Source of the DNA: Anabas testudineus
Taxonomy: Eukaryota > Chordata > Actinopteri > Anabantiformes > Anabantidae
Length of the DNA: 64,000 nt
Assembly: GCF_900324465.2 (NCBI RefSeq)
Contig: NC_046626.1
Location: forward strand, 14,089,459 to 14,153,458
Direction of reading: 5' to 3'
The translations under genes and the position numbers were made by a program. This document shows, piece by piece, positions 39,501 to 52,867 of the stretch. Numbering within the stretch: position 1 is the stretch's first letter; every line of letters starts with the position of its first letter. A model generated the notes under the pieces. It did not search any database, was not told the DNA's origin, and was given only the letters and a program-made list of their open reading frames with translations.

Positions 39501-40354
39501 CAATAGAATAGAGTTCATACTGCTAATTATGCTGGTGCTTCAATAGTAATATTCTCCATAATAACGATGAGTATAATAATAATAAAAACGACAAAACAAT
39601 GTCAATAATATAAAATCCAAATTTAAATTTAAAGTTATTCAAAAGTGGGTGGTAAACCTAAATTTGTGTGTCCTCAACTCTCATTACTGTTATAATTATA
39701 TTATTATTAATAAAGTGCTAATTCTTCATATTATTAATTTTATTCTAATGCTGCCATGGTTACTGCACGTTAGCAAGAAATTCCATCTCAGAGAGTCGCG
39801 GGTGAAGCAAGATGATTCACCTCCACCTGCCACCTCCCTCAGATTACATAAGTCATATTGCGTCATTTTAATACGTTTGCACGCTGATAGTTAAACACTG
39901 ACGCTGAGATGAACACTGCTGGCTGTCACATAAAGAGCGAGAAGCAACGTGCGATATTTAGAGTTTGAACTGCAACGTGACGACAACATTAGCATTCTCG
40001 CTTTCATTGTCAAACACTAATCGCTCTTGGAGTCCGATTATCATCTCACATTCGTTTCCTAATCTCTGCTGTTGCTGTACAGTAAGAGTGAATTGTATAA
40101 CCGGTGCTGCGTTCACAACACATCGGAGAAATTAAAATCGCGCTTTGTGATTTAATAACATTAACTTTATTTGGAACAATACGTAGCCTACTGTTACAAG
40201 TGACAGCTCCCGGCTGAGTTCACATGAGGGCTAGATATAACAGAAGCCATAACTTAAAAAAAAAAACTGGAGCTCGTTTTCGAGGCGCATGTCATGGCTA
40301 ACATGTTCTCCTACGATGTGAACACAACTGTGAAAAACTGCTGATGTCATACCT

Positions 40355-40492
40355 GCGTGCGCTGGTACTGACGTCACGGGTCGTGCCGGGTCTGTACTTA
40401 CTTCCTCCCTTCATTACGAACCATCTGCGACTGAAGCCTCACAGTTTCTTTCTTTAGCAGGCAGTTGACTCTCAGACACCATCCTTAAACAG
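40355..40492 (+). promoter_or_regulatory. HIGD1A promoter and non-coding first exon
   Basis: A perfect CRE palindrome TGACGTCA (40369-40376) lies in a CpG-containing stretch. A GCGTG core, the minimal hypoxia-response element, is at 40355-40359. A GT donor follows CAG at 40492, giving a short 5' untranslated exon that would splice to the coding exon acceptor at 40910-40911. HIGD1A is a known hypoxia-induced gene, but a five-base core is weak evidence by itself. Confidence 0.5.
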
Positions 40493-40916
40493 GTAAGATG
40501 AAATCTACTACGACGTAATGGAAATGGAAATGTTGCGCAACATCAGCGTTAAAACTGAATGCTCTCCTGGGATTGTTTTATATTCTCTCTAATGCTCTTT
40601 GGCCCTTGATCAAAATAACCACTTCAGCAGGCCCGGTCTCTAATTTGTGTTTCATCACGGCATAATGTTTATTGTGTGCTGTAACAAGCAGGAGAAGTAG
40701 AGTTAGGAAGGGCTGTGAAAGGATGCCCTTCATGCGTAACCTCTAAGCAGTTCATGTGGCTTTAACATTAGCTTTGAACAGCTAGCAGCTTGAACAGCAT
40801 TCAAAACAAAAATGGCTCCCCTCCTGCGATCATCACGTTGTTTTGGAAATGCCATTACCTGTGCGAATAAATGTTTTAATAATTATTATTATTTATTTGT
40901 TTTTTTTTTAGTCAGG

Positions 40917-41566
<650 letters not shown>

Positions 41567-42218
41567 CCTTGGATTCTTACACCAATATTTTATCTTCCTT
41601 AATATCGCCTCATATTAAGGTGTGTGTGTAGAGAATTTATATTTGCAGATGTGTAATGTCTCTAAATGTACTGTAGCACATAATTTCAAAACCGTCAAGC
41701 TACTTCTAGGTCTAACAAACACCAATGGCAGGTACTCTGGCCACTTCTTCTTATCAACTGATGTCATTTTATTTGCCAAATCAAATATTTGTGTACCTTG
41801 GCTTGTCTTTTTGAAATGGGCATCCTAGGGCATATGGGCCATCTCAAGCAAGGCTTTCACAACACTTGGATAACAGACAAGGCATGACTTCATTTTCTTA
41901 TTATTTTAACAATGAGAACACAGTTGGTTCATTCATTAGGTTTGTACAAATTAATTGCAAAGTTCTAGTCCTTTGTCACAATATTGTGATGCACAGGTGT
42001 CCAGTATTTCATCACCGCAACTTCACAAGTATTTAAGGGACATAAACCAACTGAGCTATAGCTACAGACTGTAAAGTAACCTATAGAATATTATCATATA
42101 GCCTACATTGTGATATACTTTATTAGATGTTTCGCTAAGTTATTCACAAAGTTGAGATGATTTAAAACTTTTGTGCAAGAACATGTCCTTTTGAAAATGT
42201 TTATTTTGTCCTTTTGAA

Positions 42219-42224
42219 AATAAA
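42219..42224 (+). terminator. HIGD1A polyadenylation signal
   Basis: AATAAA about 650 bases after the HIGD1A stop codon. Confidence 0.5.
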
Positions 42225-42299
42225 TATGACCAGTTCCGAAATTGTGTCACATTTGTTTTTTGGAACGTTTCAGGGTTGCATTAAAATATATATATGTTA

Positions 42300-45200
42300 T
42301 ATATATTATATTATAGTCTTTTGTACCATGCACTGACTGCTAGTTTACTTACTAAGTTCTTCTACTGCAGCTAAAATGAATGCAGTTTAACAGAACAGTC
42401 CACAGGTCTGTGTAAATAAGAAACATTTGCCAGTACAAGAATTCATACATCATTAAATACAGATTATAAAGTTTTCTAAACAAAACTGAACATTACTGCA
42501 TTCATAAAGCTGAGATTTATTACAGGATAATTTACTTTCACCACCTAATGAGATGCTAGTTGGTGCATTAATGTGCAATAAGAAATAATAATATATGTTA
42601 AATCAAACCTTACTTCTACCTCTAGATAAATGGAAGACATTTACTCCTCCCTTTATAGTACCTTGGCATGTGTCTTAGCAATAAAACAATTTTACAATTT
42701 TGAACATTACCCTTCTACTCCTATCAAATAAAACTGCTCTGTAACTGATACATCAATGTTTAATGCATTTAAATACTGTCATACTGTCCCACCCTAAACC
42801 AGTACAATCCAGTGAACATGTTAAATCTGTTTGACAAGATGCTCCAAAATGCTGTGTCACCGTTACTTTTAATAAGTGCTTCTCACAACAGAGAACACCA
42901 GTAGATTCAGTACATATTATGTAACTTGCATGTAGTGCCTCAGGTTACTTGGTGCACCACGCAAAAATGCAAGTACAGACACCACGACACGTAGCTCTCT
43001 AATTAGTATAAACAACACCACAGATCAGTGTATGTAAGCATGACTTTGCAACTATTCTCGAGGTTTGGGAACATGCAGAGGTAACTGTCGAGGGTGTTTT
43101 GGAAATGGAGTTCATTTGTTCATTTGAGAGTTGCTACTACTCAGGAGAACAGAAAAATCAAAAAGGCCCAGATTTATTGCACGCACACTAAAGAGACATC
43201 AGTGTTCTCAGGGTTTCTAGATGCAATGCTTATATAATGTTTCAGAAAAAAAGAACCCCCTGAAAAGACTATAATAAGAAAAACTATAATAAGAAATCCT
43301 ATTCTTCTAAACAATGGACTTGACCTGGATAATTACTGCAGTGACTAATATGTTTCAACTGACTACCTTGATGCACCTAATGAGCAGGTTTCTTCACCCA
43401 GTAGATTTGATGGATATAATAAAAACTTGGGGGGTGACTTATGTTGGTTCTGATTTAATGTCAGCAGTAGGATACTTCAGTATAAAACTGCATGATGGTG
43501 AGGTGATGCGGCTTCACATTAGTCTGAGATTGTAACCAACAGGTTTCTACTAAAATGGTGTGATGGCTCTGTAATAGACACAAAGGTCTGTCTTAATTTA
43601 TCTGACCTCAAATATCGACCCTCAACTTTCCCTCCACAGTGTGAAATAAGCAACTTTGGGAACCGGTGTTACCCACCCAGAATGACCAACAAGTAGCTCA
43701 TCCTGTCAGACTTGTCTGATGAACCTGATCTACCCAAGCAACAACAATATTTATTATCTAGTCATGATGACACGTGTGTGAGAACCACCAGGAACTGACT
43801 GTCGTCCTCGGGAGCGCACACACTCTGGCAAACATGCATCTTTCAGTTTGTGCGCGTCTACAGCTGCTTTTTAGGATCAAAGTGATAAAAATAGACGCAG
43901 CATGTTTTCCCACGGTAATGGAAAAGCGTATTTTGTGTAACTTTGGGCTCTGAAGAAATTGCAAAAACAAAAAGAAACCGCTGCAGTTTAGAGGTCATTA
44001 AAAAAAAAAAAGAAAACTTGGAATGAGATGTGAAAAACAAAGTCATTGTTGGCTCTGCACGTGCACGTTGTGCATGCCCTGTTTTGTCTAAGCTAAGTGC
44101 ACACACCTACTCTGCTGTTTGTGCACATTTTAGCATTGCTGTGTTAAAGTGAAACAACAGCTGCATGTGACTATGTTTATTCTTGTTGGTACAAGTGACA
44201 TGAAGGGACCTTTACCTACAGACCAAACCACCTGCATGCTCTCCAGCAGCTTTTTGGCAACGAGAAAATAGAATATTACTGCTTATACTGGTCCTATAGC
44301 GTTATTCTTTAACTGAAGAGAAGGACTAGATAGTTTATATATTATTTTAAATATAACACCCAGCTACTGAAGCTGGTAAAGTGGATTAGATATTTCATAA
44401 TTGTATAAATATAGCCCACAGGAGTGAACTTTTAAACTGTCAAACTGAAGAAGAAAAAAGCTGTAAATCAGTAAAATCCCTTTCTGGTGAACTTCATTTT
44501 ACTATTTCTATTTGTTTTACCTGGTACAATGGATAAGATGGTCAAAAATATTAAAAATATAACCAACAAAAGTTAAATAAATATAATCTGATGCAGGGAA
44601 AAACACTATACAACTTTGTATAATGCTGCTCAGAGGTCCTGGCAAGTTCATGAGCAGCAAAGTGCAAAAAAGCACACTGACTTATTATGATGAACGCAAA
44701 GGAGAACATTATTTTATATGTAGTGTCTGTCTGTAATGTAAGAGTCTAGATTCAGACATGCATACGTCATAAACATCATGGCGTAGGGAACCTTTACAAA
44801 GGTAGAAATGCATGTGCTGTCTCTGAAACTGCTTTGATGATGGCGCAGTTATCTCATTCATAACTAAACTGCTTAATCAAACAAGTCAATCACATTAATA
44901 TCATGGCTTCTTATGTATCTCATTCTTATCTTATCATCAGATTCTGGCAGTCGCATTTTGGCACCTGGACAACTTCCGGGGTGAAAAAAAGATCTGGGAT
45001 CGATTAATTAAGGGAGTTATGATGTGCCCATTTCCTGAGTTATCACAATACCTCTATTTATTACTTCTGGTAGAGGAAGAAAAGCTGTTTGTGGAGTGTT
45101 TCTCCGCCTTGTGGTCATATTGCTCAATGACAAAGGGTTGTCTTTGATTGCCATTAAAGAAAAAATAATGGGTCCTAAAGCTGTTGTTAAAGTGATATAT

Positions 45201-45400
45201 TTTGCCAAGCATCCTTTCCACCTAATACATCACAAAGTGTGTCAGGAAAATCCCGACAACAATTAATATTATATATGTTTATTTATTTGTCAAGATGTCT
45301 CGCACCTTTTGACTTTCTTCTCCATAACTTACAACGTTTAATCCTCTAAAAGCATTAGCCAAATTAGAAAAAAAAATTTATGTGTAACACAAAAGTCCCA
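42300..45400. other. Intergenic DNA between HIGD1A and CCDC13
   Basis: AT-rich, with no exon or clear repeat that I can support. The frame at 43314-43535 has no recognisable family. Confidence 0.55.
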
Positions 45401-45461
45401 TTCTTCAATTTAAGTGACGCTCGGCCATGACTGAACGTAGACATCGAGACTTCGTTCATAA

Positions 45462-45501
45462 TCTCGCGAGATCTCGTCCTGAGTGCCGTTGCTGTGGATA
45501 C
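45462..45501 (+). promoter_or_regulatory. CCDC13 promoter motifs: BANP-type palindrome and near-X-box
   Basis: TCTCGCGAGA (45462-45471) is the palindromic CpG promoter element recognised by BANP. At 45488-45501 GTTGCTGTGGATAC, read on the minus strand as GTATCCACAGCAAC, has the layout of an RFX X-box with one mismatch to GTNRCC..RGYAAC. RFX factors drive ciliary genes, which fits CCDC13. A GT donor near 45734 suggests a 5' untranslated exon just downstream. Confidence 0.45.
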
Positions 45502-45810
45502 AGGAGCGTCGCAGTTAAGGAAGCTGCTCCAGGTCTTCACACTTGTTGTCATTTAGCGTGATGCCGTGCAAAAAAAACTCCCTAATTTATTTACAGATGT
45601 GGTATTTGGATAAATGACAGGTGAAGTATTTTCTCTTTACAGCCTTGACGTAGTAGGGACAAGGGCTGGAGTTGTGAGAGTGTACTCTTTCAAGGCAAAC
45701 ACACGATCGGAAACGTCAACGTTATCTTGCTCTGGTAAATTTACAGTAAGTGTGTTTGTGTGTTGAGACTTAGTGTATTGTTATATTCTGTAAAAGTTTA
45801 AAGGTTACAT

Positions 45811-45875
45811 CGTTAAGTGCCTTGAGATGACTTTTGTTGTGATTTGGCTGCATAGAAAAGAACTGAATTGAATAG
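45811..45875 (+). repeat. Teleost LINE/SINE 3' tail fragment
   Basis: The stretch AAGTGCCTTGAGATGACTTT, then TGTTGTGATTTGGC and GAACTGAATTGAAT, is close to a very common fish retroelement tail ('gcgccttgagatgacttttgttgtgatttggcgctatataaataaaattgaattg'). Only the last 65 bases or so are kept. It lies in the 5' untranslated intron of CCDC13. Confidence 0.7.
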
Positions 45876-46049
45876 ATTTGGGTGTAATTGACGTATAAAC
45901 AGCCTGCTAGCTACTTTATGAGGAGGGTGATTTGTATTGCTCCTGTTTCCACCATGTTGAGCACAAAGTTAGGACCTTTTTTTAAAGAAGCTGGCTTTTG
46001 AAAAAATAGATATGGTGAATACTTTCTTCTTGTATGTATGTAATAGATC

Positions 46050-49000
46050 ATGGAGCATGATGATGGACTGAATGATTTGCGGCTTCAGTTTCAAGCTCTG
46101 CAAAAGCAACAGGAGAAGAGAAAACTGGAAAGAAAAAAGCAGAAAGATCCAGATAAGCATAATGACAGTGCTGAAGATGATTTGGGATTATCTAAACAAG
46201 GCCTTCTGGTAGACAATCCTGAAGACAGGTGAGAAATGTGTTGTTCTCAGTGACTTAAATTGAGAAAAACTAATATAAAGAGGGAAATATGAATCATCAA
46301 TCATTAGAATCAATTTTACATAAATAATCTTGTTGAACAAAAGACAATGGTGGTTTTAACTTGCAACGACTCATTTAATCATTTCTCGTCTTATTTATCT
46401 GAAGACTGCTGCAGAATGAGAATCAGATTTTGCTAGACCAGCTGAGAGAGCTAAAGGATGAAAATGGTCGTCTCTTCAAACTTCTGAGCGAAAAGGATTT
46501 TGAAATTAAACACTTGAGGAAGAAAAGAGAACAAGAAAGACTGGCCTTAGCAGGTACTATATAACACGAAAATTGCCCTGAAGTGCTATATAAACCAGCT
46601 CCCTCACGACTCCTCCACTCATCTGTTCAGGTACATCGGGCTTGGCAGGAGATGTAGCAGCCACAAAGATAGTTGAGTTGTCTAAGAAGAATAGAGAACT
46701 AACTGTTGAAGTCGAGCGAGAAAAGGTTAAGTCCAAGCAAAGCAGCAACAGGATCAAAGAGCTTGAGAAAGAGGTAACAACATTTTGAGAAATGTAATTT
46801 ACTTTGATGCAGGTTCATCATTTCAGCATGTGATAATTAGTTTTGAAGTATACATTGTTTAAGCACATGTTTCTTATATTTGTGGAATAATATAACCTAT
46901 TTCATTAATTTTGTCATTCTTTCTATAGCTGCAGTCAGCTTTGGTGTACTCACCACATGGGCATGATGGAAAGTCACAGCATAAGAGGTCATCTGAGGAC
47001 AGTGAGGTAATTATTGATGTGAAAATCGTCCTCAAGGCTATTTGTTTTTATTTTTATAACTTGAACTGATGACAACTCAGTCTGTTCACAAACACAGGAA
47101 AGTCCACTGGTGAAATCGCTGCATGAGAAATTATCTGCTGCCCAGCTGAAAGTGACTGAGTATCGCAATCAGGTTCAGTCTATAAAACAGGAGTTGAAAG
47201 TAGCTCAGAAGGTAGTAACTTTCTTTTTTCATGCTCACACCTAATCATCTGTGACCTATGTATTCTAAAATATGAACTACTGCTGCTGTTGCAGGTTTTG
47301 ATCAGTGAGGTAGGAGAGGAAGTCAACCTACAGCAACTATTGAGCAGCCCAGGAGGCTTTAGAGGTCGTTCTCAGCAGATACTGGCTCTTCAGACAAGGG
47401 TAAGCTGAATTAAAGTGACAGAGTTCTTATAGAGTTAATAAATTCAGCATAAAAAAAGAATTTAGCTTTGGACAACAGGTGCGGGACCTTGAGCAGCAGC
47501 TCATCCAAACAACTCAGCGAAGACAGTCAAGTGTCCTAAGTGTAGAGGAAGAGTTCCTGGGCATGGGGGGGCTTCAGAAAACCCCTCCTCGTGATAGGAA
47601 CGTCAGCTATATTCGCAGCATTGAGAAAGAGAAAAGGGAAGCATTTGAGGTATGTATGCATTCATTTAAAATGGTGTTTACCTCATTGAAATGTCATTGT
47701 AATTATAAATGCCCTGCTCTTTATCCCCAACTGCTCAGAGGATGTCAGCTGACTATGAGGCCATCCTAAAAGACCATGAGGATGTGAAGAAAAAACTGGA
47801 AGCTGCTAAAGCCAGAAACAAATCTCTGTCTGCTGAAATGAAAACTCTGAAGGTCCAGATTTCTACCCTACTGGAAAAGGGGAAACATGATGATGAGCTT
47901 GTGGATGCTCTGCTGGTAAGGACTTAATTAATAATAAAGACATATTGTATCTGCTTTTATATCAGGAAATAAGACATTGTACATTTTACAGCACATCTTT
48001 ATGTAACAGTAGAAACGTGTATTATTGTTGCTCTGCTCTGTGAACAAATAACATGATTAAAACTTATTGACAGTTTTTGTTTTTCTTAATCACATTGTAA
48101 GTTAAATTAAGGTAAAAAAAACAAGAAAGGTTCTTTTGTGATGAGACCATGCTGACACTATTACTGACACTATTACTGTGTTGTTCTCACATCAATACTT
48201 GTTCCTAATTTAATCTTCTTCTGTCAGAAACAGCAGACCCAGATGCAGGAGGTGTTGAGGCGGCTCAGCCAACAGCAGAACATACAGAGCAAGGAGAACC
48301 AGCAGAGCCCCAGACAACAGCTAAGCAGGGAGTCTTCAGAGAACAGTGTTCTCATCCAGAGTCTTAAGAAGGTGGTTGCTGAGAAGGAGGCAAAAATCAA
48401 ACAGCTAGAAGAGGAACTTTCTCTTAAGGTAATAGAAGCAAACATACAGTTACATTTTACTTCTTAGCAAACAGTATTAAACTGTATCAACTGTAAAAGT
48501 TATGTAATGCTGGATCATTCACTCAATACCTTCGTATAGTGTCACAGATTCACTGTACTGGCTTATCTGCTGTACCATTAAAAAGCTGTTTACACCCCAT
48601 ACAGGAAGATGGCGTGGAAAGACAGTCCAGCCTAAAGACAACCATTGGCAGTTCAGGATTTCCCCCTGAAGAGGGAGACATTACCAAGCAAACAAGGTCT
48701 TCAGGGTACGTATGCTAATGATAATCATGCTGAATGATCATTTGATTATAAATGTTTGTAGTTTGCTTTAATGGAATTAGTCATTAAAACTGCAGATCTT
48801 GTATTTAAATCTTTAATAATCATCTCTGCTGTTACAATAACACCGTGTTCTAAGACTTATTGTCTGGCAAAAACAGGGTTAATAATTAACTTTTTATAAT
48901 GAGGATATTCATGTAGTTTGATGTCACACAGCTTTATTAGTGTGTTCTGTCACAAATCCTTTTCCAGTTCAATTTCTAAATTTGGTCATAAACTGGTGCT

Positions 49001-50233
49001 GCCTGCTGTGGGAAGTAGTATAGAATTCAAGTAAGTGGACATAGAGCTGCTCTAACTTTATCCTGATATAATGTTAGTCATTTATTTATGTGCAGCTGTG
49101 AAGTAAATAAAAACAAAAATAGTTTTAATGTTATATCTTTATATTCTCAGGAGTTCGAGTACTTCATGTCCACAGTGTTCAGCTGACGTCAGTGCACTCA
49201 TGACCCAGTGTAATGAATATAAAATCCTCAGTGAGGAGAAGGACAGACTTCTTGAGCGGGTCAACATCCTACAGACAAAGTAATATACACAATATATTAT
49301 TTTTTGTTATTGCCATTGTTTTGCTGTAGATGTTTTTTATGTTTTTTTTATTGCTCCTCATTTTCTCAGTGTTGGTTGAATTCACATCTTGGAGAAATGG
49401 GAATCTAAAGATATCACTTTGTCTGTAGCTCAGGTTTTATTGATTCTGACAAGAAAAACAGGTAAACTTTATACTTAGTTAGTATCATATAATTTCAGTG
49501 TTGTCAGTGGCTTGTAAAACTTTGCCACAACACGAGCATTATGGCACTTTAGTATGAGATAAGGCAGTACACTCAGAGTTTGTTTGCAGTTATAGTTTGC
49601 AGTGCTTTAGTGATTCACACAAGGAGCACTGGATCTTTTAGGATTTTTGACATGATTTGCAATTCTGAGATTTTTGTGCATCACAATAATCAAAATCTCC
49701 TTTTCTCAAAAGCTGTGAGGGAACACTACATAAAACATTCTGTTACTTTGAAGTCCATTTTACATGCCGGTGTTAAGGCCATGGACACCTATTATTGCTC
49801 TCTGAACATTAAGTGTTTCCACGAGTTCTTATTGTTAATTTTTTTTTAAGTTATTTAGTTATTTATTTAAAAGATCTTGACTAAAGGATGCATTTCCCAG
49901 GTTATTTTTTAGTTTTCATGCTAAACTCTGTTATTACAACATTTTACTACTGCTAAAATTCTAAACCAAACATTACATGTATTAGGAGTCAAAGAGAACT
50001 AACTCAAAGCTGAACAGTAATTCAGTTATTGTGTACATATTTATGTATCTGTATCCATCTGAAGCTTCATTAGTCTATCTGTATAGTGTTGCTCAGTGAT
50101 TTCCTTTGTTTGAATCTTCCAGAGAGAAAGAATTGAACCACAGGTGTTTAGAGGCAGAACAGAAGTACCAGGAGGAGCGCCGCAGGACAGTAAACCTGGA
50201 GCTGCAGCTGGAGAAGACAAATTTAGATTCAAA
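46050..50233 (+). CDS. ccdc13: CCDC13, coiled-coil centriolar-satellite protein (main coding part)
   Basis: Centriolar-satellite coiled-coil protein linked to cilium assembly and genome stability. Exons that join in frame: 46050-46228, 46405-46553, 46631-46773, 46929-47006, 47098-47211, 47295-47399, 47479-47649, 47739-47915, 48228-48428, 48605-48705, 48968-49030, 49151-49279, 49429-49461 and 50123-50233. These give about 584 residues, almost all heptad-type coiled coil. Recognisable segments are [50 protein letters not shown] and [40 protein letters not shown] segment near the end holds two close cysteines. Human CCDC13 is about 715 residues, so the C-terminus is not complete in this exon set. 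A weak continuation exon (50397-50493) adds about 32 codons and a stop. The 33-base exon at 49429 is the least certain internal one. Confidence 0.9.
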
Positions 50234-50714
50234 GTAAACATTGTGCAAGCAACAAGGGTAGAACTGGTGTACCAAGTCTTAGTGACAGCATCATCTGACA
50301 CTGTCAAGCACATTTCTGTGTTTGCTTTTTTTTTTAAAAATGCTCTGACCTATCTGTTCCTCCCTTATCTGTCTGTTTGTGGCTGTCACAACTCAGTCCC
50401 TCAGGAGCAGTACCCAACATCACTAGTGGACAGGAACCTAAGCAACAGGAACTTTCCACACACAAACATCATCTTTTACAACAAGTTGGATGACATTTGT
50501 AAACATTTCATTTCTAACTCCGACAGCACTGTGGGTGTCTTGAACAGGTTCCGAAGATAAGTAAGATTTTTGTTTTTCCAACTGTAGGTTTTACACCAGC
50601 TGACAGAAATAATGATGCACCGCAGCAGAAACACTGCCTATGGACAGCGCTTGTTCTAACCGTCATGGGAGGGCTGAATGTTCATATTGCTCTTAAATGT
50701 AGTCTCCTGGATGG

Positions 50715-51029
50715 TCACTCAGCTGGAGGTAACAGACGTGCCGAGGGCACCACTAAAGAGCACTCTCCACCACGAACCTGCAGCTCTGCAGTGACGAGAT
50801 GAGAGAAGTCAAGCATGTTTTCCTGCAGGGTCTGTGACAGCCGAGACAAGACACTAACCAGGGGAACTGGCTGGTCCCTGCTCAACCTCACGTCCAACTG
50901 AACCCCACCTTCTCCTGTCACATGTGACGAACAGCAGCCTGCAGGAAACAGGCTGTCTTCTTCTGCCACACAAACCCTATTTGGATCTCTGTCTTTTTCT
51001 CCGATTGGACCTTCAAAGAGTTTGTGCAT
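50715..51029 (-). CDS. Unrecognised 104-codon open frame antisense to CCDC13
   Basis: An open frame on the minus strand, within the CCDC13 3' region. It is less AT-rich than its surroundings and its codon choice looks gene-like (many CTG, CAG and GTG codons). The middle reads VQLDVRLSRDQPVPLVSVLS and then RLSQTLQENMLDFSHLV, which looks like a soluble helix-containing protein. I do not recognise a family. There is no obvious polyadenylation signal just downstream and no clear upstream exon. It could be a small nested gene, part of a spliced minus-strand gene, or a chance frame. Confidence 0.25.
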   Translation of the reverse strand: MHKLFEGPIGEKDRDPNRVCVAEEDSLFPAGCCSSHVTGEGGVQLDVRLSRDQPVPLVSVLSRLSQTLQENMLDFSHLVTAELQVRGGECSLVVPSARLLPPAE

Positions 51030-52652
51030 TTGGGTGACCTCAGTTTAGCCACTTGATTACTTTGAGTAAAAGAACTTTCAGCTTTACCCTGATGGCATCA
51101 GACAAGTGTTCCCACTGATTGCAGAAATGTTTGACGTTAATAGGATCTCTCCCCCCTGGTTTTGTATCTGGTCTGCTTGTTTTATAAATGTCACTGTCAC
51201 ACTTTATTAAATCAATGTATGTCTTTTTGTCCACTAGCAACCTTAAGTGCAGTCCAGGTGTAGAGAGAAAACAAATGTCTGTTTTTGAAAAATGGTTTTA
51301 TAAATGAATGACAAATCCAATTCAATCAATGAAGATGGAACAAAATCTTCACCAAAATGTTTTGAATATATTGTTTACCTTCATAGCTTTAACCAAGCTT
51401 GCAGTTATGTTTGGCATCAAATGGTTGTACATAAATGTGTGGTAGCAAACACCTCAGTTAAGCTCCCAAAAGTGTTAATATTCCTTCTAAATATTACTGC
51501 TAATCATTTCTGACTTGAAACCAGCTATGTGGGAATAGTGGTTGAAAATGAATTCAAACCCATGTTGCACCAACTCACACTGTAATCTTCCATATATTCC
51601 CCAGAGCATGTCACACATATGTACAGCATTTGATCTTAGACTACTCATTCAGTGGTTGTGTGGATATGCATTGATTGGTGGGAGGGGCCCCATATTCATA
51701 CTAAGGTCCAAGTTATTTTCTTCCTATGTAGCCAAAAGGATTTCAGCAGTAACCTCCCTCCTTCTCCTTCCTCTCCACATCACGCTTAATTTAAAACCAT
51801 GGCTGAGTTAGTGTGCTGCTTCAAATACCGCACTGTGTCTTCCAGGACCCTGTGGGAGATTGGCAGGTCCCCATTGGACTGAGCGAGAAAGTGCCACAAG
51901 ACAAAAATATCAGAGTTTGGACATGATGAAGAAAGCCTTTATGCTCGTAGTTACAAAAAACAGCTTGTGTTGAATACCTCCTGGATAGAAGGTGAGGCAC
52001 TCTTTAATGTAAGAGAGGGAGATGTGTCAATGGAGGAACAGAGGAGATACCATAAGCCTTATGTGTACATGACCTGCACTTTGACAAATATGTATCAAAT
52101 GCAGCAATGTGCGTCAGAAAGGATGTTGGTGGAGCAAATACTTGTCACGGTCCATACCTGCATCCGATTCCAGGGAAAATGTTTAACTTAATAATTTCTT
52201 ATTTTAATTTGCCGTAACACAGCTTCTCATAAAAAACAAGTCAGATGTAAGCATATAGTGTGGAATATTTTTCCAGTTTAATCTGAAGTTAGTTTTTTTT
52301 TTGTAAACATGCGGTACTTGATAGAAACAAGGCCAATATTTAATTGAATTCAAATTTATTGCTGTTTAACACTCATGTCACTAATATCCAGTGTCATTAA
52401 TAATTAATATGACTTCTCCTGTTGACCTCGGCCATTAAAGAGTGTCATCACTTTCAAATAAATTACACTTCACCAAACAATTTTAATATTGTTTTATGTA
52501 GCTGTATTACGCAGAAAGGTGTAGATTTATTCCAAAATGCCCAATAACCCACCAAACCAAACACAAACTTATGTAAACACAGCATACGTAAACAGCCTGA
52601 CCTATTTGTCATTCCAGGTTTGAATGACTCCTTTCTCCGTCCTTCTCCTCAG

Positions 52653-52718
52653 AGGTATTCCCTCGTTCTGGACCAATGCTTCCTGCAGACCATTGACTGC
52701 ATCCAGAAACTAAAGTAA
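52653..52718 (+). CDS. ccdc13: Candidate terminal coding exon of CCDC13
   Basis: A strong acceptor (CTCCGTCCTTCTCCTCAG) is followed by 21 codons and TAA: RYSLVLDQCFLQTIDCIQKL plus one lysine. An AATAAA at 52862-52867 follows about 145 bases later, which is what a final exon should look like. The preceding exon that would connect it in phase 0 to the main CCDC13 exons was not found between 50.5 and 52.6 kb. Membership in CCDC13 is inferred from strand, position and the missing C-terminus. Confidence 0.4.
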   Translation, partial: RYSLVLDQCFLQTIDCIQKLK

Positions 52719-52861
52719 ATAGTGGAGCTGTGAACGCAGAGGTTAAAGTTAGACATCGCTATATGAGGGATCTGTGAACTTTACTCAGGCCAGAAAACGG
52801 TTTGTGCCTCTATGAGTCCATTCATCTTGTGGTACCTCTCATTTACATGTAATGGAAAGAA

Positions 52862-52867
52862 AATAAA
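52862..52867 (+). terminator. Candidate CCDC13 polyadenylation signal
   Basis: AATAAA about 145 bases after the candidate terminal exon at 52653-52718. Confidence 0.4.

Larger units (their letters stand above)
37200..40330. other. Intergenic DNA between CYP8B1 and HIGD1A
   Basis: The two genes point away from each other, so both promoters lie here. I see no exon. A strong CTCF-like site (about 38.1 kb) and a probable interspersed repeat (39.43-39.50 kb) are the only features I can name. Confidence 0.55.
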
